A DNA stretch of 28,991 nucleotides from Rhodanobacteraceae bacterium (GCA_016717705.1 JADKFD010000055.1:1-28991), one strand, 5' to 3'. Counted from the stretch's first letter, positions 16,575 to 25,965 are shown. Translations and numbers: made by a program. Notes: generated by a model from the sequence alone, not told the origin.

Positions 16575-17429
16575 CTACTTGCGCTTCACCGCAAAGGCGT
16601 GGGTCAGCAGTTCGCTGGAGAACTCGTCCGAATTCTGATGCCCGGTCGCAAAACGATACAAGGCCGCCGAGTAGATCCCCGAGAGCGCAGCTTGCAGCAG
16701 GGCCAGAATCAGCGTGCAAACGAAACCGATCACCAGGATCGTGACGCCCACGGCAATGCTCTGCGCAGCGAACGCGGAAACCGCGAGAAATCCGAACAGC
16801 ATCCACAGACCCACCTGCATCAGGCCGAAGATCAGGCCCACCCCGCCCTGCCCGATCAGGTTCTCGCCCCAGGTCTGCTTGAGCAGCAGTGCGCTTTCCT
16901 TGACCGCATCGATCGGCCCGATGTCGCGATGCACCAGCACCGGCACGACCATGAAGGTGGCGACCGTCCAGGCGGCGCCGATGAGGCCGGCAATCCACTT
17001 TCCAGCCCAACCGGCGCGCTGTTCGATGGCGCGCAGGATCAGGCCCACGGTCGCGGCAATCGCGGCATACCCGAGGATGGTGCCGACCTTGGACCAGGCG
17101 ATTCGTAGGCCGTCGGCAACGGTGGGATCCTGGCCTTCCAGCCGCATCGATGCCGCGCCCACCAGCGCCGTGTTGAAGAAAAAGATGACGAAATACTGGG
17201 TCAGGTAGAAGACAAACATGTAGACGTACCAAAGCGGCGACATATCGTCGCGCTCGAAGGCACCCGGATGGCCCATGCTCCACCAGATCAACGGGCCGAG
17301 AAAACTGCCCGCCACCAGCAGCGCGGCGACCGACGACACCGCCGGAAACACCAGCAATTCCTTGTCCTTCTGCAATACCGAAGCGCTGGCCTTGATCAAC
17401 GCCCAACTGCGGGAGAAACGCTCGAACAT
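16575..17429 (-). CDS. DUF6159-family integral membrane protein
   Basis: 284 residues, six membrane helices, starting MFERFSRSWALIKASASVLQ after a good AGGAG site seven bases from the ATG. The N-terminal pattern (FxRSWxLxKxSxxVLxxDKELLxFP) matches, from memory, the family of uncharacterised membrane proteins named DUF6159. No catalytic motif is visible. The gene is divergent from the GldA-like ATPase gene with a 178-bp shared upstream region, and 104 bases separate it from the channel gene downstream. Function is unknown. Confidence 0.85.
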   Translation of the reverse strand: MFERFSRSWALIKASASVLQKDKELLVFPAVSSVAALLVAGSFLGPLIWWSMGHPGAFERDDMSPLWYVYMFVFYLTQYFVIFFFNTALVGAASMRLEGQDPTVADGLRIAWSKVGTILGYAAIAATVGLILRAIEQRAGWAGKWIAGLIGAAWTVATFMVVPVLVHRDIGPIDAVKESALLLKQTWGENLIGQGGVGLIFGLMQVGLWMLFGFLAVSAFAAQSIAVGVTILVIGFVCTLILALLQAALSGIYSAALYRFATGHQNSDEFSSELLTHAFAVKRK

Positions 17430-17607
17430 CGGGAACTCCTGGTCGCGGTTTGTTGTCCCTCAGCGTAACGCGTCAGTGTTGCCGCGAGAAGAGCGTCGTT
17501 GACTTGAATTTGTCGACCACGCCCCCATCCGCGCTTCGCGCGCCTTTCCCGCATCGTCCGTTTGCTCTACATCCCGTCCACCCGGTCCACTACTCTCGTG
17601 CACAAAA

Positions 17608-18537
17608 ATGATTGAAATCAAGAATTTAACGAAGAGATACGGGGATCTACTGGCGGTCGACTCGGTGAGTTTCACCGTCGGCGCCGGAGAAGTCCTGGGC
17701 TTTCTCGGTCCCAACGGGGCCGGCAAGTCCACCACCATGAAGATGATCGCCGGCTTCCTGACGCCATCCAACGGCAGCATCAGCGTGTGCGGTTTCGATG
17801 TCGAAGCCCAGTCGCTGGAAGCCAAGCGCTGCATCGGCTATCTGCCCGAAGGTGCGCCGGCCTATGGCGAGATGACACCGGCGGGCTTCCTGCGCTTCAT
17901 TGCCGACATCCGCGGCATCGCACCGGGCGCGCGCGAACAGCGCATCCGCGACGTCGTCATGCGCCTTGGCCTCGAACGCGTGTTCGAACAGCCGATCGAA
18001 ACCCTGTCCAAGGGCTTCAAGCGCCGCGTCGGCCTGGCCCAGGCGATCCTGCACGACCCCAAGGTGCTGGTGCTCGACGAGCCCACCGACGGCCTCGATC
18101 CCAATCAGAAGCACGAGGTGCGCACGCTGATCCAGGGCCTGGCCAAGGACAAGATCGTGATCGTGTCCACCCACATCCTGGAAGAAGTCCATGCGGTGTG
18201 CACGCGCGCGATCATCATCGCCAATGGCCGCATCGTCGCCGATGCCACGCCGGATGAACTGGAGGCGCGTTCGCGCTACCACCACGCGGTGACCTTGCGT
18301 GGCGACGACCTCGAAGGCCTCAAGCTCGCGCTCGCGGGCGTCGCCGGCGTCGGCGAAGTGGCCATCGACAGCGAAGACAAGGTGGTGACGGCATTCCCGC
18401 GCAAGGGCCAGTCGATTTTCGCCGCGGTGACCCGCCTGATCCAGGATCGCAAGCTCGCCGTCAGCGAAGTGCTGCTGGAACGCGGTCGCCTGGATGAAGT
18501 CTTCCGCACCATCACCCAGACCGGAGCGCGCTCATGA
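17608..18537 (+). CDS. GldA-like ABC transporter ATP-binding protein
   Basis: 309 residues. Motifs: Walker A GPNGAGKSTT, signature LSKGFKRR, Walker B VLVLDEPTDGLDP, H-loop VSTHILEE, followed by a C-terminal accessory domain ending RLDEVFRTITQT. This is the ATPase of the Gld-type ABC systems (GldA-GldF-GldG). In Bacteroidota the set is linked to gliding, but it is widespread in non-gliding proteobacteria with unknown substrate. The ribosome site is weak. Translationally coupled (ATGA overlap) to the permease gene; the four genes 17608-22396 read as one operon. Confidence 0.93.
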   Translation: MIEIKNLTKRYGDLLAVDSVSFTVGAGEVLGFLGPNGAGKSTTMKMIAGFLTPSNGSISVCGFDVEAQSLEAKRCIGYLPEGAPAYGEMTPAGFLRFIADIRGIAPGAREQRIRDVVMRLGLERVFEQPIETLSKGFKRRVGLAQAILHDPKVLVLDEPTDGLDPNQKHEVRTLIQGLAKDKIVIVSTHILEEVHAVCTRAIIIANGRIVADATPDELEARSRYHHAVTLRGDDLEGLKLALAGVAGVGEVAIDSEDKVVTAFPRKGQSIFAAVTRLIQDRKLAVSEVLLERGRLDEVFRTITQTGARS

Positions 18538-19268
18538 ATCCCGTCTCCGTGATCTTCAAGCGCGAACTGGCGAGCTACTTCTCGACGCCGGTCGCCTACG
18601 TGTTCATCGTCATTTTCCTGGTGCTGGCCAACGCCTTCGCCTTCCAGCTCGGCGGCCTGTTCGAGCGTGGTCAAGCGGATCTGCGCCCGTTCTTCGACTT
18701 CCATCCCTGGCTTTACCTGTTCCTGGTGCCGGCCGTCGCCATGCGCCTGTGGGCCGAGGAGCGCAACACCGGCTCGATCGAGTTGCTGCTGACGTTGCCG
18801 GTGACACAGACCCAGGCCGTCGTCGGCAAGTTCCTCGCCGCCTGGGCTTTCGTTGGCATCGCGCTGGCATTGACCTTTCCCATCTGGATCACGGTCAACT
18901 ACCTCGGCGATCCCGACAACGGCGTGATCGTCACCAGTTACATCGGCAGCCTGCTGATGGCGGGTGGCTTCCTCGCCATCGGCAGTGCGGTGTCCGCCGC
19001 CACGCGCAGCCAGGTGATTGCTTTCATCATCACCGTGGTCATCTGCTTTGGCCTGCTGCTGGCGGGACATCCGCTGGTGCTCGGCTTTGCCAAGATGGCG
19101 CTGCCGCAATGGCTGGTCGACGGCGTCGCCGCGCTCAGTTTCATCACCCATTTCACCTCGATCAGCAAGGGTGTCATCGATCTTCGCGACCTGATTTTCT
19201 TCGGGCTGTTGATCGGTTTCTTCCTGTACGCGACCTCGGTCGTGATCGATCTCAAGAAAGCTGACTGA
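18534..19268 (+). CDS. GldF-like ABC-2 permease
   Basis: 244 residues with six hydrophobic segments. The N-terminus VIFKRELASYFSTPVAYVFI and the following EERNTGSIELLLTLPVTQTQ are the hallmark stretches of the ABC-2/GldF permease family. The start overlaps the ATPase stop by four bases; the next gene starts 16 bases after its stop. It is expected to form the membrane channel with the GldA-like ATPase and to work with the GldG-like and DUF4340 proteins. Confidence 0.93.
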   Translation: MNPVSVIFKRELASYFSTPVAYVFIVIFLVLANAFAFQLGGLFERGQADLRPFFDFHPWLYLFLVPAVAMRLWAEERNTGSIELLLTLPVTQTQAVVGKFLAAWAFVGIALALTFPIWITVNYLGDPDNGVIVTSYIGSLLMAGGFLAIGSAVSAATRSQVIAFIITVVICFGLLLAGHPLVLGFAKMALPQWLVDGVAALSFITHFTSISKGVIDLRDLIFFGLLIGFFLYATSVVIDLKKAD

Positions 19269-19283
19269 CGGAGACCCCTGACG

Positions 19284-21158
19284 ATGAACGCGATGACCAA
19301 ACGCGCCTCGGGCGGCCTCGTGCTGTTGCTGCTCGCCGTGCTGTTCGTGGGCGCCACCGTGATCACCAATCTGTTGCTGCGCGGTGCCCGCCTCGATCTG
19401 ACTGCCAACAACGAGTACACCCTGAGCGAGGGCAGCAAGGAGATCCTGGCCAGCATCGATGAGCCGATCAACCTGTACTTCTACTTTTCCGATGAAGCCT
19501 CGCGCGACCTGGCGCCGATCCGCACCTATGCCCAACGCGTGCGGGAATTGCTGGAGGAAATGAGCAGTCGCAGCGGCGGCAAGCTGAAACTGAGCGTGAT
19601 CGATCCGCAGCCCTTCAGCGAAGAGGAAGACGAGGCCACGGCCCAGGGCCTGCAGGCGGTTCCGGTAGGCAACAGCGGCGACAAGCTGTTCTTCGGCCTG
19701 GCCGGCACCAACGCGCTGAATGGCAAGGCCGCCATTCCCTTTTTCCAGCCGGACAAGGAAGTCTTCCTGGAGTACGAGGTGGCCAAGCTGGTGCAGTCGC
19801 TTTTGCAGCCGGACAAGCCGGTGATCGGCCTGATCACCGCGCTGCCGCTGTCGGGCGGCTTCGATCAGACCACGCAGAAGATGAGCGAACCGTGGGCAGT
19901 GATGCAGCAACTCGATGATCTGTTCGAGGTGCGCCCGCTCGGCGTCGAGGTCAAGACCATCGATCCCGCGGTCAAGGTGCTGATGGTGGTGCATCCGAAG
20001 GCACTCGGCGACGACACCCTGTATGCGATCGACCAGTTCCTGCTGCGCGGCGGTCGTTTGCTGTTGTTCGTCGACCCGTTCGCCGGCACCGACACCAGCG
20101 GCAACGACCCGCAGAACCCGAGTGCCGCGGCGTTCGCCGACAAGAGCTCGAACCTGGAAAAGCTCTTCAATGCCTGGGGCGTCGAGTACAAGGCCGACGA
20201 AGTGGTCGTCGATCGGGCACTCGGCTTGCAGGTGCAGGTGAGCCAGACCGAACCGCCGGTGACCCATCCGCTGATCCTCGGCCTGCGCGCCGCGCAGATG
20301 AATGACCAGGATCTGGTCAGCGCGAAGCTCAATCTGATCAACATCGACAGCGCGGGCCATTTCAAGCTCAAGGACGCGGCTTCGGCGACGCTGCAGCCGA
20401 TCCTGCAGTCGAGCAGCGAAGCCAGCGTGGTGTCGACCGAGCGCATCCGCTTCCTGCCCGATCCGCGCGAACTGCTCAACGACTTCGTGCCCAGCGGCGA
20501 GAACTACATGATCGCCGCGCGCCTGACCGGCAAGCTCAAGAGCGCCTTCGCCGACCGCGCCAGCCAGCCCGGCCATATCGCGGAAGCCGCCGAACCGGTG
20601 CAGGCGATCCTGATTGCCGACACCGACATCCTGACCAATCGGCTGTGGGTGCAGGTGCAGAACTTCTTCGGCCAGCAGCTGGTGTCGCCGTTCGCCGACA
20701 ACGGCGATCTGATCGTCAACTCGGCCGACAACCTGACCGGCTCCTCGGCGCTGATCTCGATCCGCGGCCGCAGCAGCAGCACGCGACCGTTCACCGTGGT
20801 CGAGGACATGCGCCGGGCTGCCGACGAACGCTTCCGTGCCACCGAGCAGCAACTGCAGCAGCAACTGACCGAGACCGAGCGCAAACTGGGCGAATTGCAG
20901 GCGGGCAAGTCCGACGAAAACGCGATGATCATGTCGCCCGAACAGCAGGCCGAAATCCTCAGCTTCCAGAACGAAAAGCTGCGCATCCGCAAGGAGCTGC
21001 GCGATGTACGTCGCAGTCTGGACCAGGACATCGACAGCCTGGGCAGCCGCATGAAGTTCGTCAACATCGCACTGGTGCCGCTCGGCGTGATCATCGCCGC
21101 GCTGCTGTTCTGGAATCTGCGTCGCGGCCGTCGCCGCGGCGCTCTGGCGGGAGCTTGA
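19284..21158 (+). CDS. GldG-like ABC transporter auxiliary protein
   Basis: 624 residues. One membrane helix at each end (about 12-34 and 592-612) frames a large periplasmic region. It begins with ARLDLTANNEYTLSEGSKEIL and continues with the GldG-type Rossmann-like region (PDKPVIGLITALPLSGGF, RGGRLLLFVDPF). A coiled coil precedes the last helix (RATEQQLQQQLTETERKLGE). The ATG at 19284 follows a GGAG site. Family members act beside the GldA/GldF ABC pair; the molecular role is unknown. It is followed after four bases by the DUF4340 gene. Confidence 0.92.
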   Translation: MNAMTKRASGGLVLLLLAVLFVGATVITNLLLRGARLDLTANNEYTLSEGSKEILASIDEPINLYFYFSDEASRDLAPIRTYAQRVRELLEEMSSRSGGKLKLSVIDPQPFSEEEDEATAQGLQAVPVGNSGDKLFFGLAGTNALNGKAAIPFFQPDKEVFLEYEVAKLVQSLLQPDKPVIGLITALPLSGGFDQTTQKMSEPWAVMQQLDDLFEVRPLGVEVKTIDPAVKVLMVVHPKALGDDTLYAIDQFLLRGGRLLLFVDPFAGTDTSGNDPQNPSAAAFADKSSNLEKLFNAWGVEYKADEVVVDRALGLQVQVSQTEPPVTHPLILGLRAAQMNDQDLVSAKLNLINIDSAGHFKLKDAASATLQPILQSSSEASVVSTERIRFLPDPRELLNDFVPSGENYMIAARLTGKLKSAFADRASQPGHIAEAAEPVQAILIADTDILTNRLWVQVQNFFGQQLVSPFADNGDLIVNSADNLTGSSALISIRGRSSSTRPFTVVEDMRRAADERFRATEQQLQQQLTETERKLGELQAGKSDENAMIMSPEQQAEILSFQNEKLRIRKELRDVRRSLDQDIDSLGSRMKFVNIALVPLGVIIAALLFWNLRRGRRRGALAGA

Positions 21159-21162
21159 AACC

Positions 21163-22396
21163 ATGATGCAGAAGCGTTTGTTGTCGCTGCTGTTGATCAC
21201 CGTGGCGGTGCTCGGCATCGGCCTGATCCTGACCCAGCGCCAGCAACCCACCGTCGAGGGCCGCAGTGAATCGGGGCCCCTGGTGCCCGGTCTGGCGGCG
21301 GCCCTGAATGACGTCAGTTCGATCCGCATCAGCAAGGCCAAGGGTGAACTGGTGGCCGAACTGACCCGCGGTGATGCCGGTTGGACCGTCGCCAATCGCA
21401 GCAACTACCTGGCCGACGTCGGCAAGGTGCGCGAGTACCTGATCAAGCTGTCGGAATCCAAGGTCCGCGAAGCCAAGACCAGCAAGCCGGAAAACTACGC
21501 GCGTCTGGGCGTGGAAGATGTCAGCGGTGAGACCGCCACCGGCGTGGCGGTCGAACTCGGTGGTCTCAAGGACCCGGTCAAGCTGATCGTCGGCGTGAGT
21601 TCCGGCGGCGGCACGCCCGGTACCTTTGTCCGCCGTGATGGCGAGGCGGTCAGCTACCTGGTCAGCGGCGATGTGATTCCCGACAAGGAAGGTCAGAACT
21701 GGCTGGCGCGCGAAGTCATCGACATTGCCTCCGCCCAGGTGCGCACGGTCACGGTCACGGCGCCGGACAAGTCGGTGCTCAAACTCGCCAAGACCGATCC
21801 GACGGCATTCAACTACAGCGTCGAAAATGTGCCGAAGGGACGCGCGCTGAGCTCGGAGTCGGCCGGCAACCAGACCGCCGCGCTGCTCGCCGGCCTGACG
21901 CTCGAAGACGTGCTGCCGGCCGGGCAGGCCACCCCCGATGCCGCCACCACCTGGTCCGCCAGCTTCAACACCTACGATGGCTATGTCGTCGATGCGACGC
22001 TGTGGGACAACGCGGGCAAGTCGTGGATGAAGTTCGCCACGCGTATCGACGAGGCACAACTGGACGCCTGGGTCGCTGCCGAGAAGACCAAGGCCGATGC
22101 CGCGCGCACTGCGGCCGAGGCGACCGCAGCGGCGAAGGCGGAGACTGCCGAGGCCAAGCCCGAGACCGGCGCGGACGCCGCCAGTGCCGCTCAACCGGTT
22201 GCCGATGCCGCCGCTCCGGACAACGCCATGCCGGCGCCTTTCGATGCGGACAAGGCCAAGGCCGACAAACGCGCCGAACTCGACAAACGCATGGCCGAGT
22301 TCAACGCCAAGTCCGCGCCCGTGGGTTTACGCCATCCCGACGTGGAAGGCGGCAAACCTGAAGAAGATCGAAGACCTGCTCGCGCCAAAGGCCTGA
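21163..22396 (+). CDS. DUF4340 protein of the Gld-type ABC operon, frameshifted near the C-terminus
   Basis: The last gene of the operon. One N-terminal membrane anchor (LLSLLLITVAVLGIGLIL) is followed by a periplasmic region with repeated DUF4340-type units (for example WTVANRSNYLADVGKVREYL). A long Ala/Lys/Glu-rich low-complexity stretch (about 300-385) precedes the end. In the frame from ATG 21163 the sequence becomes unrelated after FNAKSAP. One base over, it gives WVYAIPTWKAANLKKIEDLL and a stop at 22396, which is the ordinary C-terminus of the family. The frame changes at the CCC run 22318-22320, where one extra C would explain it. A terminator hairpin sits ten bases after 22396 and supports that end. 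Confidence 0.88.
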
Positions 22397-22405
22397 GCGG
22401 CCATT

Positions 22406-22445
22406 CCAGGGTCGCCCGACGCACATGGCAGTCGGGCGATCCTGG
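22406..22445 (+). terminator. Terminator-like hairpin after the Gld-type operon
   Basis: CCAGGGTCGCCCGAC (22406-22420) pairs with GTCGGGCGATCCTGG (22431-22445), 14 Watson-Crick pairs and one G-T over a 10-nt loop. It starts ten bases after the DUF4340 stop. The downstream tract TGCTCTTCC is only moderately T-rich. Confidence 0.75.
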
Positions 22446-22532
22446 TGCTCTTCCGCGCTCCCATGAGCAATGGCTGCGACACGCCAACGGTTCCACCCCA
22501 CGATGATGGCGCGCGCACCCGTAACGATGAAT

Positions 22533-22567
22533 GTAGGTCACGTTGGCCGTTTCGGCCTACGTGACAT
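22533..22567. repeat. Palindromic repeat, copy 2 (GTAGGTCACGTT type)
   Basis: The stem 22537-22549 with 22553-22565 has a TTT loop and one mismatch, preceded by GTAG and followed by AT. It has the same stem sequence as the copy at 13943-13975; only the loop differs (GCA there). It sits exactly where the amidase-like sequence on the minus strand breaks off. Confidence 0.85.
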
Positions 22568-22775
22568 CGCAGCTAGCGCCGGTGCGGCGCAGCGCGTCGA
22601 CCCGGTCGGCATTGGCCAGCGCCGTGTCGCGATTGACGCGAATGAAGGTGCGCGCGCCTTCGCCTGCCGGGTCATCGATGGCGGCGAGCGCCTGCTCCAC
22701 CAGTTCGCGGCTGCTGAGCGCGCGGCTGGCCAGACGCTGCGACAGTTCGAGGAGCGTCATGCGGGCGAAATTCAT
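22557..22775 (-). pseudogene. N-terminal remnant of an amidase (GatA/amidase-signature family)
   Basis: From ATG 22775 (AGAGG site upstream; an in-frame ATG at 22811 is an alternative) the frame reads MNFARMTLLELSQRLASRAL, then SSRELVEQALAAIDD and RTFIRVNRDTALANADRVDA. This is the typical helical N-terminus of amidase-signature enzymes, such as GatA, which are 450-500 residues long. It ends after about 72 residues inside the palindromic repeat at 22533-22567, whose bases supply the last codons and the TAG. The catalytic Ser-Ser-Lys region is absent, so it cannot be an active amidase. A repeat-associated deletion or insertion is the simplest reading. Confidence 0.7.
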
Positions 22776-22916
22776 CCTGGAAACCTCTGCTGACCGCTTT
22801 TCGAGACCCATGGACTCACGGTCCTATTGCCTCTTCAGCAACCGGGAAGGCGCACCCATCGGGCGGACGCAAGTCATGCGGCAAGCATCGGCACTTCACC
22901 TCTGCGCCGCAGTCAA

Positions 22917-24278
22917 CTACTCGAAGTCGTCGGCGAACATGGCGTCGCCGCGCAGGCGAGCGACCCCGAATTCGCTGTCGCTGCCGCTCTTGAATACCAC
23001 GCCCATAACCACCACGCGTCCGTCGCTGAGCACCATTTCTCGTGGTATGTCGACGGCCTGCGCCAGCGCAAAGCTGAAATCCACCAGGCCGCCACTGCCA
23101 AAGCGCAGGTCATGGCCTGCCTCACCCAGGCGACCGACGCGGAACACCCGTGAACCGGACAGCAACACATCCCGCGAATACAAGGTCATGCCATCGTCCT
23201 GAGCGATCAGATCGCTGACCGGGCCGTTTCCGCCCAGAATCAGCCGGCCGGCATTGCCAAACCCGGTATCGAAACTTGAGGTGGTGGCCGACACCCGCAG
23301 GACAAAGCCCCTGACGTCATCGAGCGCGAAGTCCGCCGAACCGCCCAGCACCACCTTGCCATCCGAGCGCACCGCCAGCGCCCGAACGATGTCGTCGCGG
23401 AAACCGACGCCGCCGACGTCCAGTTGGTAGGCCTGGAAGCCGTCGCCACCGAAGGCCGTGTCGAGTACACCGGTGGCACTGAGCTTGATCGCGAGCGCGG
23501 CGAGACTGCCGCCGATATCCACCGAGCCACCGAGGTACAGATGGCCATCCGATCCGATACCGGCATCGCGGATGGCCGTCGCGTTGCCGCCGGGGTATTC
23601 CAGGATGAGCTTGCCGTCACCGCTGAACGTGGTATCGAGTGCGCCGGTGTCGGTCAGCTTGACGATCGCGATCTTGGTCGTCGCGAAGTCCGCCGAATCG
23701 CGGGCAGAGCCTATCAGGTACATCCGTCCATCGGGCGTCGTCTTCAGGATGTTCGGCAGATCCTGGTTGTTGCCACCGAGATCGAATGCGACGGTACGGC
23801 AGTGGTTGTTGGTCGGCGCGGCGAAGTTGATCGCGGCGCCCGCGGTATTGAAGCGACAGACCATGAAGTCGCGATCGCCCTGGGTGATGTCGCCAAAGAC
23901 GCGGGCACCGGCCAGCAGCAACTGACCGAAGCTGTCGCGGGCGATGTCAGTGGCCAGGAACGAGCCCTCGGCATCCGAGCTGACCACCTTGCCGCCGGTG
24001 CCGAAGGAGTTGTCGAGCCCGCCACTGGCTGTCAGCCGCGCCAGCGTCGCGCGCCACACCGTGTTGTTCTGCTCGGCCGACAGTCCAATCGTGTAGCTGC
24101 GACCCTGGGTGTCCACGACCAGACCGGCCGGACTGTCGAAGCCGTTGGCAGGAAGGTCGAAACCGTAGACCACTCGCCCGGTGCCCAATGTGCCGAACGT
24201 CGGATCGAGCGCCCCTTCCTGGGACAGGGCTGCGCCACTGGCAAACAGCAAGGCGGTCAATAGGCAACTGCGCGTCAT
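22917..24278 (-). CDS. Secreted delta-60 repeat protein with C-terminal FADDFE tail
   Basis: 453 residues from ATG 24278 (AGGAG site). Signal peptide MTRSCLLTALLFASGAALS. The mature protein opens GALDPTFGTLGTGRVV and repeats the delta-60 unit, with G-x-LDxxFGxxGK followed by DGRxYLxG stretches: GGLDNSFGTGGKVV, GALDTTFSGDGKLI, GVLDTAFGGDGFQ, SFDTGFGNAGRLI, LRFGSGGLVDF. These beta-propeller-like repeats are common in surface and extracellular proteins of unknown function. It ends GDAMFADDFE, a variant of the tail on two other secreted proteins here. It is divergent from the small secreted protein at 24832. Confidence 0.9.
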   Translation of the reverse strand: MTRSCLLTALLFASGAALSQEGALDPTFGTLGTGRVVYGFDLPANGFDSPAGLVVDTQGRSYTIGLSAEQNNTVWRATLARLTASGGLDNSFGTGGKVVSSDAEGSFLATDIARDSFGQLLLAGARVFGDITQGDRDFMVCRFNTAGAAINFAAPTNNHCRTVAFDLGGNNQDLPNILKTTPDGRMYLIGSARDSADFATTKIAIVKLTDTGALDTTFSGDGKLILEYPGGNATAIRDAGIGSDGHLYLGGSVDIGGSLAALAIKLSATGVLDTAFGGDGFQAYQLDVGGVGFRDDIVRALAVRSDGKVVLGGSADFALDDVRGFVLRVSATTSSFDTGFGNAGRLILGGNGPVSDLIAQDDGMTLYSRDVLLSGSRVFRVGRLGEAGHDLRFGSGGLVDFSFALAQAVDIPREMVLSDGRVVVMGVVFKSGSDSEFGVARLRGDAMFADDFE

Positions 24279-24831
24279 CGATGGCTCCTGGTAATCGTGT
24301 CTTCAGGAGTACGCGGCGGCGCGGCGCCACAGATCACGCCGTTGCATCAATCCGACCAACGGCATTCGTCGCAAATAAACTCCGGACGGTCGAGTTGCCT
24401 GGCACACCTGTCCGATCGCCCCTCGGTTGCGCTCGGCAGCCGGCGCACAGGGCTTGCTGTCGGGGCTTGGGCCGGGGTTTGGAACATCCGGTGCCCATTC
24501 GATCATGGCGAGTTCTGCTTTTCGCCGAAACTGTACACGGGCCATGACTGCTGAAGGCGTTGTGGGGACCGGCGAAAGGCCGCGGCGTCAGCGCGATCAG
24601 GATTTTCGGCGCCCATCTGGCCGCGGCGCGCCGGAGCCGCGCTACGACAGCAGCCTTTCGCACGCTGTCAGCCAAACGGCTGCCACGGCAGCGCAAGAAA
24701 GCCGCGGAAAAATTTTTGGCGGGTTTGCCCACGCCGACGCGCATCTGCTGATCGAGACCGCAAAACTTCGATCGGAGAACAGCTGTGCAGCCAACTCAAT
24801 CCAAACCGCTTCGCACGATGCGGATCAGCCC
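24279..24831. other. Gap of 553 bases between divergent secreted-protein genes
   Basis: Several short frames cross this stretch on both strands, but none has family features, a signal peptide or a convincing ribosome site, and codon usage is unlike the neighbours. It contains the divergent regulatory region of the delta-60 protein and the sigma/kinase operon. An AT-rich patch (GAAAAATTTTTGGCGGGTTT, about 24705-24724) stands out and could belong to a promoter. I see no RNA gene or repeat here. Confidence 0.5.
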
Positions 24832-25137
24832 ATGACCGCAACCTGCGCGCTTGTCAGATCAGCCAGCCAGCGGCGGCGAATGCTCGCTCGTCGGCTCGCG
24901 ATGCTTGCCGGTGTAGCCATGACGGCCGCCAGCGCTGGCCCCTTCCGCCTTGTCGAGGACACCGCCGATGGTGGTGGCCAGCACTCTCAAGGGATCCGCT
25001 TCGCGGTCGAAGGCAGCATCGGCCAACCCGACACCGCCACGCTGCAGGGCCCCCGCTTCGAGATCGCTGGCGGATTCTGGCGCCCCGCCAGCACCCCAGC
25101 CAACGACACCCTCTTTCACAACGGATTCGAGAACTGA
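24832..25137 (+). CDS. Small secreted protein with GQPD...GGFW motif and FHNGFEN tail
   Basis: 101 residues from ATG 24832; an internal Met (MLARRLAMLAGVAMTAASAG) is the start of the hydrophobic signal core and could be the true start. The mature part carries GIRFAVEGSIGQPDTATLQG then RFEIAGGFW. This is a short motif seen in many predicted surface proteins of gammaproteobacteria and planctomycetes whose function is not known. It ends ANDTLFHNGFEN. The stop is three bases before the next gene and the spacing is kept through the sigma-factor and kinase genes, so it is probably the first gene of that operon. Confidence 0.75.
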   Translation: MTATCALVRSASQRRRMLARRLAMLAGVAMTAASAGPFRLVEDTADGGGQHSQGIRFAVEGSIGQPDTATLQGPRFEIAGGFWRPASTPANDTLFHNGFEN

Positions 25138-25140
25138 CCC

Positions 25141-25929
25141 ATGAATGCACTGATTCGTTCGATCGCACTTTCCTGCGCCATGGCACTGGCCATCCAGGCG
25201 CCGTCGGCAACCGCTGCGCCGGTCGGTACTGAGTTCACCTATCAGGGTCGACTGCAGGATGGCGCCCAGCCGGCAATGGGCCTGTATGACTTCGAGTTCC
25301 GCCTGCACAGCCAGCTCGGCTCGCCCGGTGGCAGCGTGACCGCCCCGGTGGTGCTCGACGATGTCCCGGTCGAAAACGGCGTGTTCAGCGTGGTCTTGGA
25401 CTTTGGCGCCGCGGAGTTCATCGGCGATGCGCGCTGGTTGTCGATTGCGGTCCGTGACGGCGACAGCGTGGGCGCCTATGAAACCCTGTCGCCGCGGCAG
25501 AAACTCACGGCGGCGCCCTACGCCCTGTATGCGCTGAGTGGCAACCCGGGCCCGCAGGGACCCGCCAGCCGGCGGGCGCAACCGGTGTGGTGTCGATACA
25601 TCCATTCGCCGGCAGCGGCGCAAATCCGACGGTTCCCGCCGGCGGCGGCAGCGCACCGTGGACCTTCATTGGCCCTACCGTATCTGTCCCGGTCGCAGCC
25701 GGCCAACGGGTTACGGGCTCTGCGGTCGCCGTTCTGGGAACCTCGGCCCAGAGTCCACAGGTGGCCACTCCGGTGTCCTTTTCGCTGTGCATCCAGATTG
25801 GCGGGGCGGGCGCGATCAACTCCTTCTATCCTGGCGACTTCACCCGATGCCCAGGTGAGCGTCCGCTTGTCGTACGCAGCTGCTGCCTCCACCAGCGTCC
25901 CTGGCCGGGAACCACAAGAGCCACGGTGA
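25141..25929 (+). CDS. Secreted surface protein with short collagen-like stretch, frame broken twice
   Basis: The signal peptide (MNALIRSIALSCAMALAIQA) is followed by FTYQGRLQDGAQPAMGLYDF through LSPRQKLTAAPYALYAL. This is a domain found at the start of many bacterial tail-fibre-like or surface proteins. A collagen-like start (GNPGPQGPA) then breaks frame near 25563-25575. The continuation is in another frame (GATGVVSIHPFAGSGANPTV to INSFYPGDFT), and the original frame resumes at the CCC run 25843-25845 (DAQVSVRLSYAAAASTSVPG) to TGA 25929. Read through both breaks it makes one sensible protein of about 260 residues. The C-terminus is uncertain and no GFE tail is visible. Probably cell-surface or extracellular. 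Confidence 0.7.
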   Translation: MNALIRSIALSCAMALAIQAPSATAAPVGTEFTYQGRLQDGAQPAMGLYDFEFRLHSQLGSPGGSVTAPVVLDDVPVENGVFSVVLDFGAAEFIGDARWLSIAVRDGDSVGAYETLSPRQKLTAAPYALYALSGNPGPQGPASRRAQPVWCRYIHSPAAAQIRRFPPAAAAHRGPSLALPYLSRSQPANGLRALRSPFWEPRPRVHRWPLRCPFRCASRLAGRARSTPSILATSPDAQVSVRLSYAAAASTSVPGREPQEPR

Positions 25930-25965
25930 ATTCCATATCCTCTGGCGGCCCTACAGGGGACGCCG

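Noticed and set aside
18276..21404. Very long open frame on the minus strand (over 1000 codons) opposite the Gld-type operon
   Set aside because: It is a mirror of the third-position-GC-rich plus-strand genes; it has no family motifs, is rich in His/Gln/Arg/Val, and the plus-strand genes have clear ABC and GldG motifs.
24334..24744. Short open frames in the gap between the delta-60 and the small secreted protein genes
   Set aside because: No signal peptide, ribosome site or family similarity; Arg/Ala/Pro-rich, as expected for GC-rich non-coding DNA.
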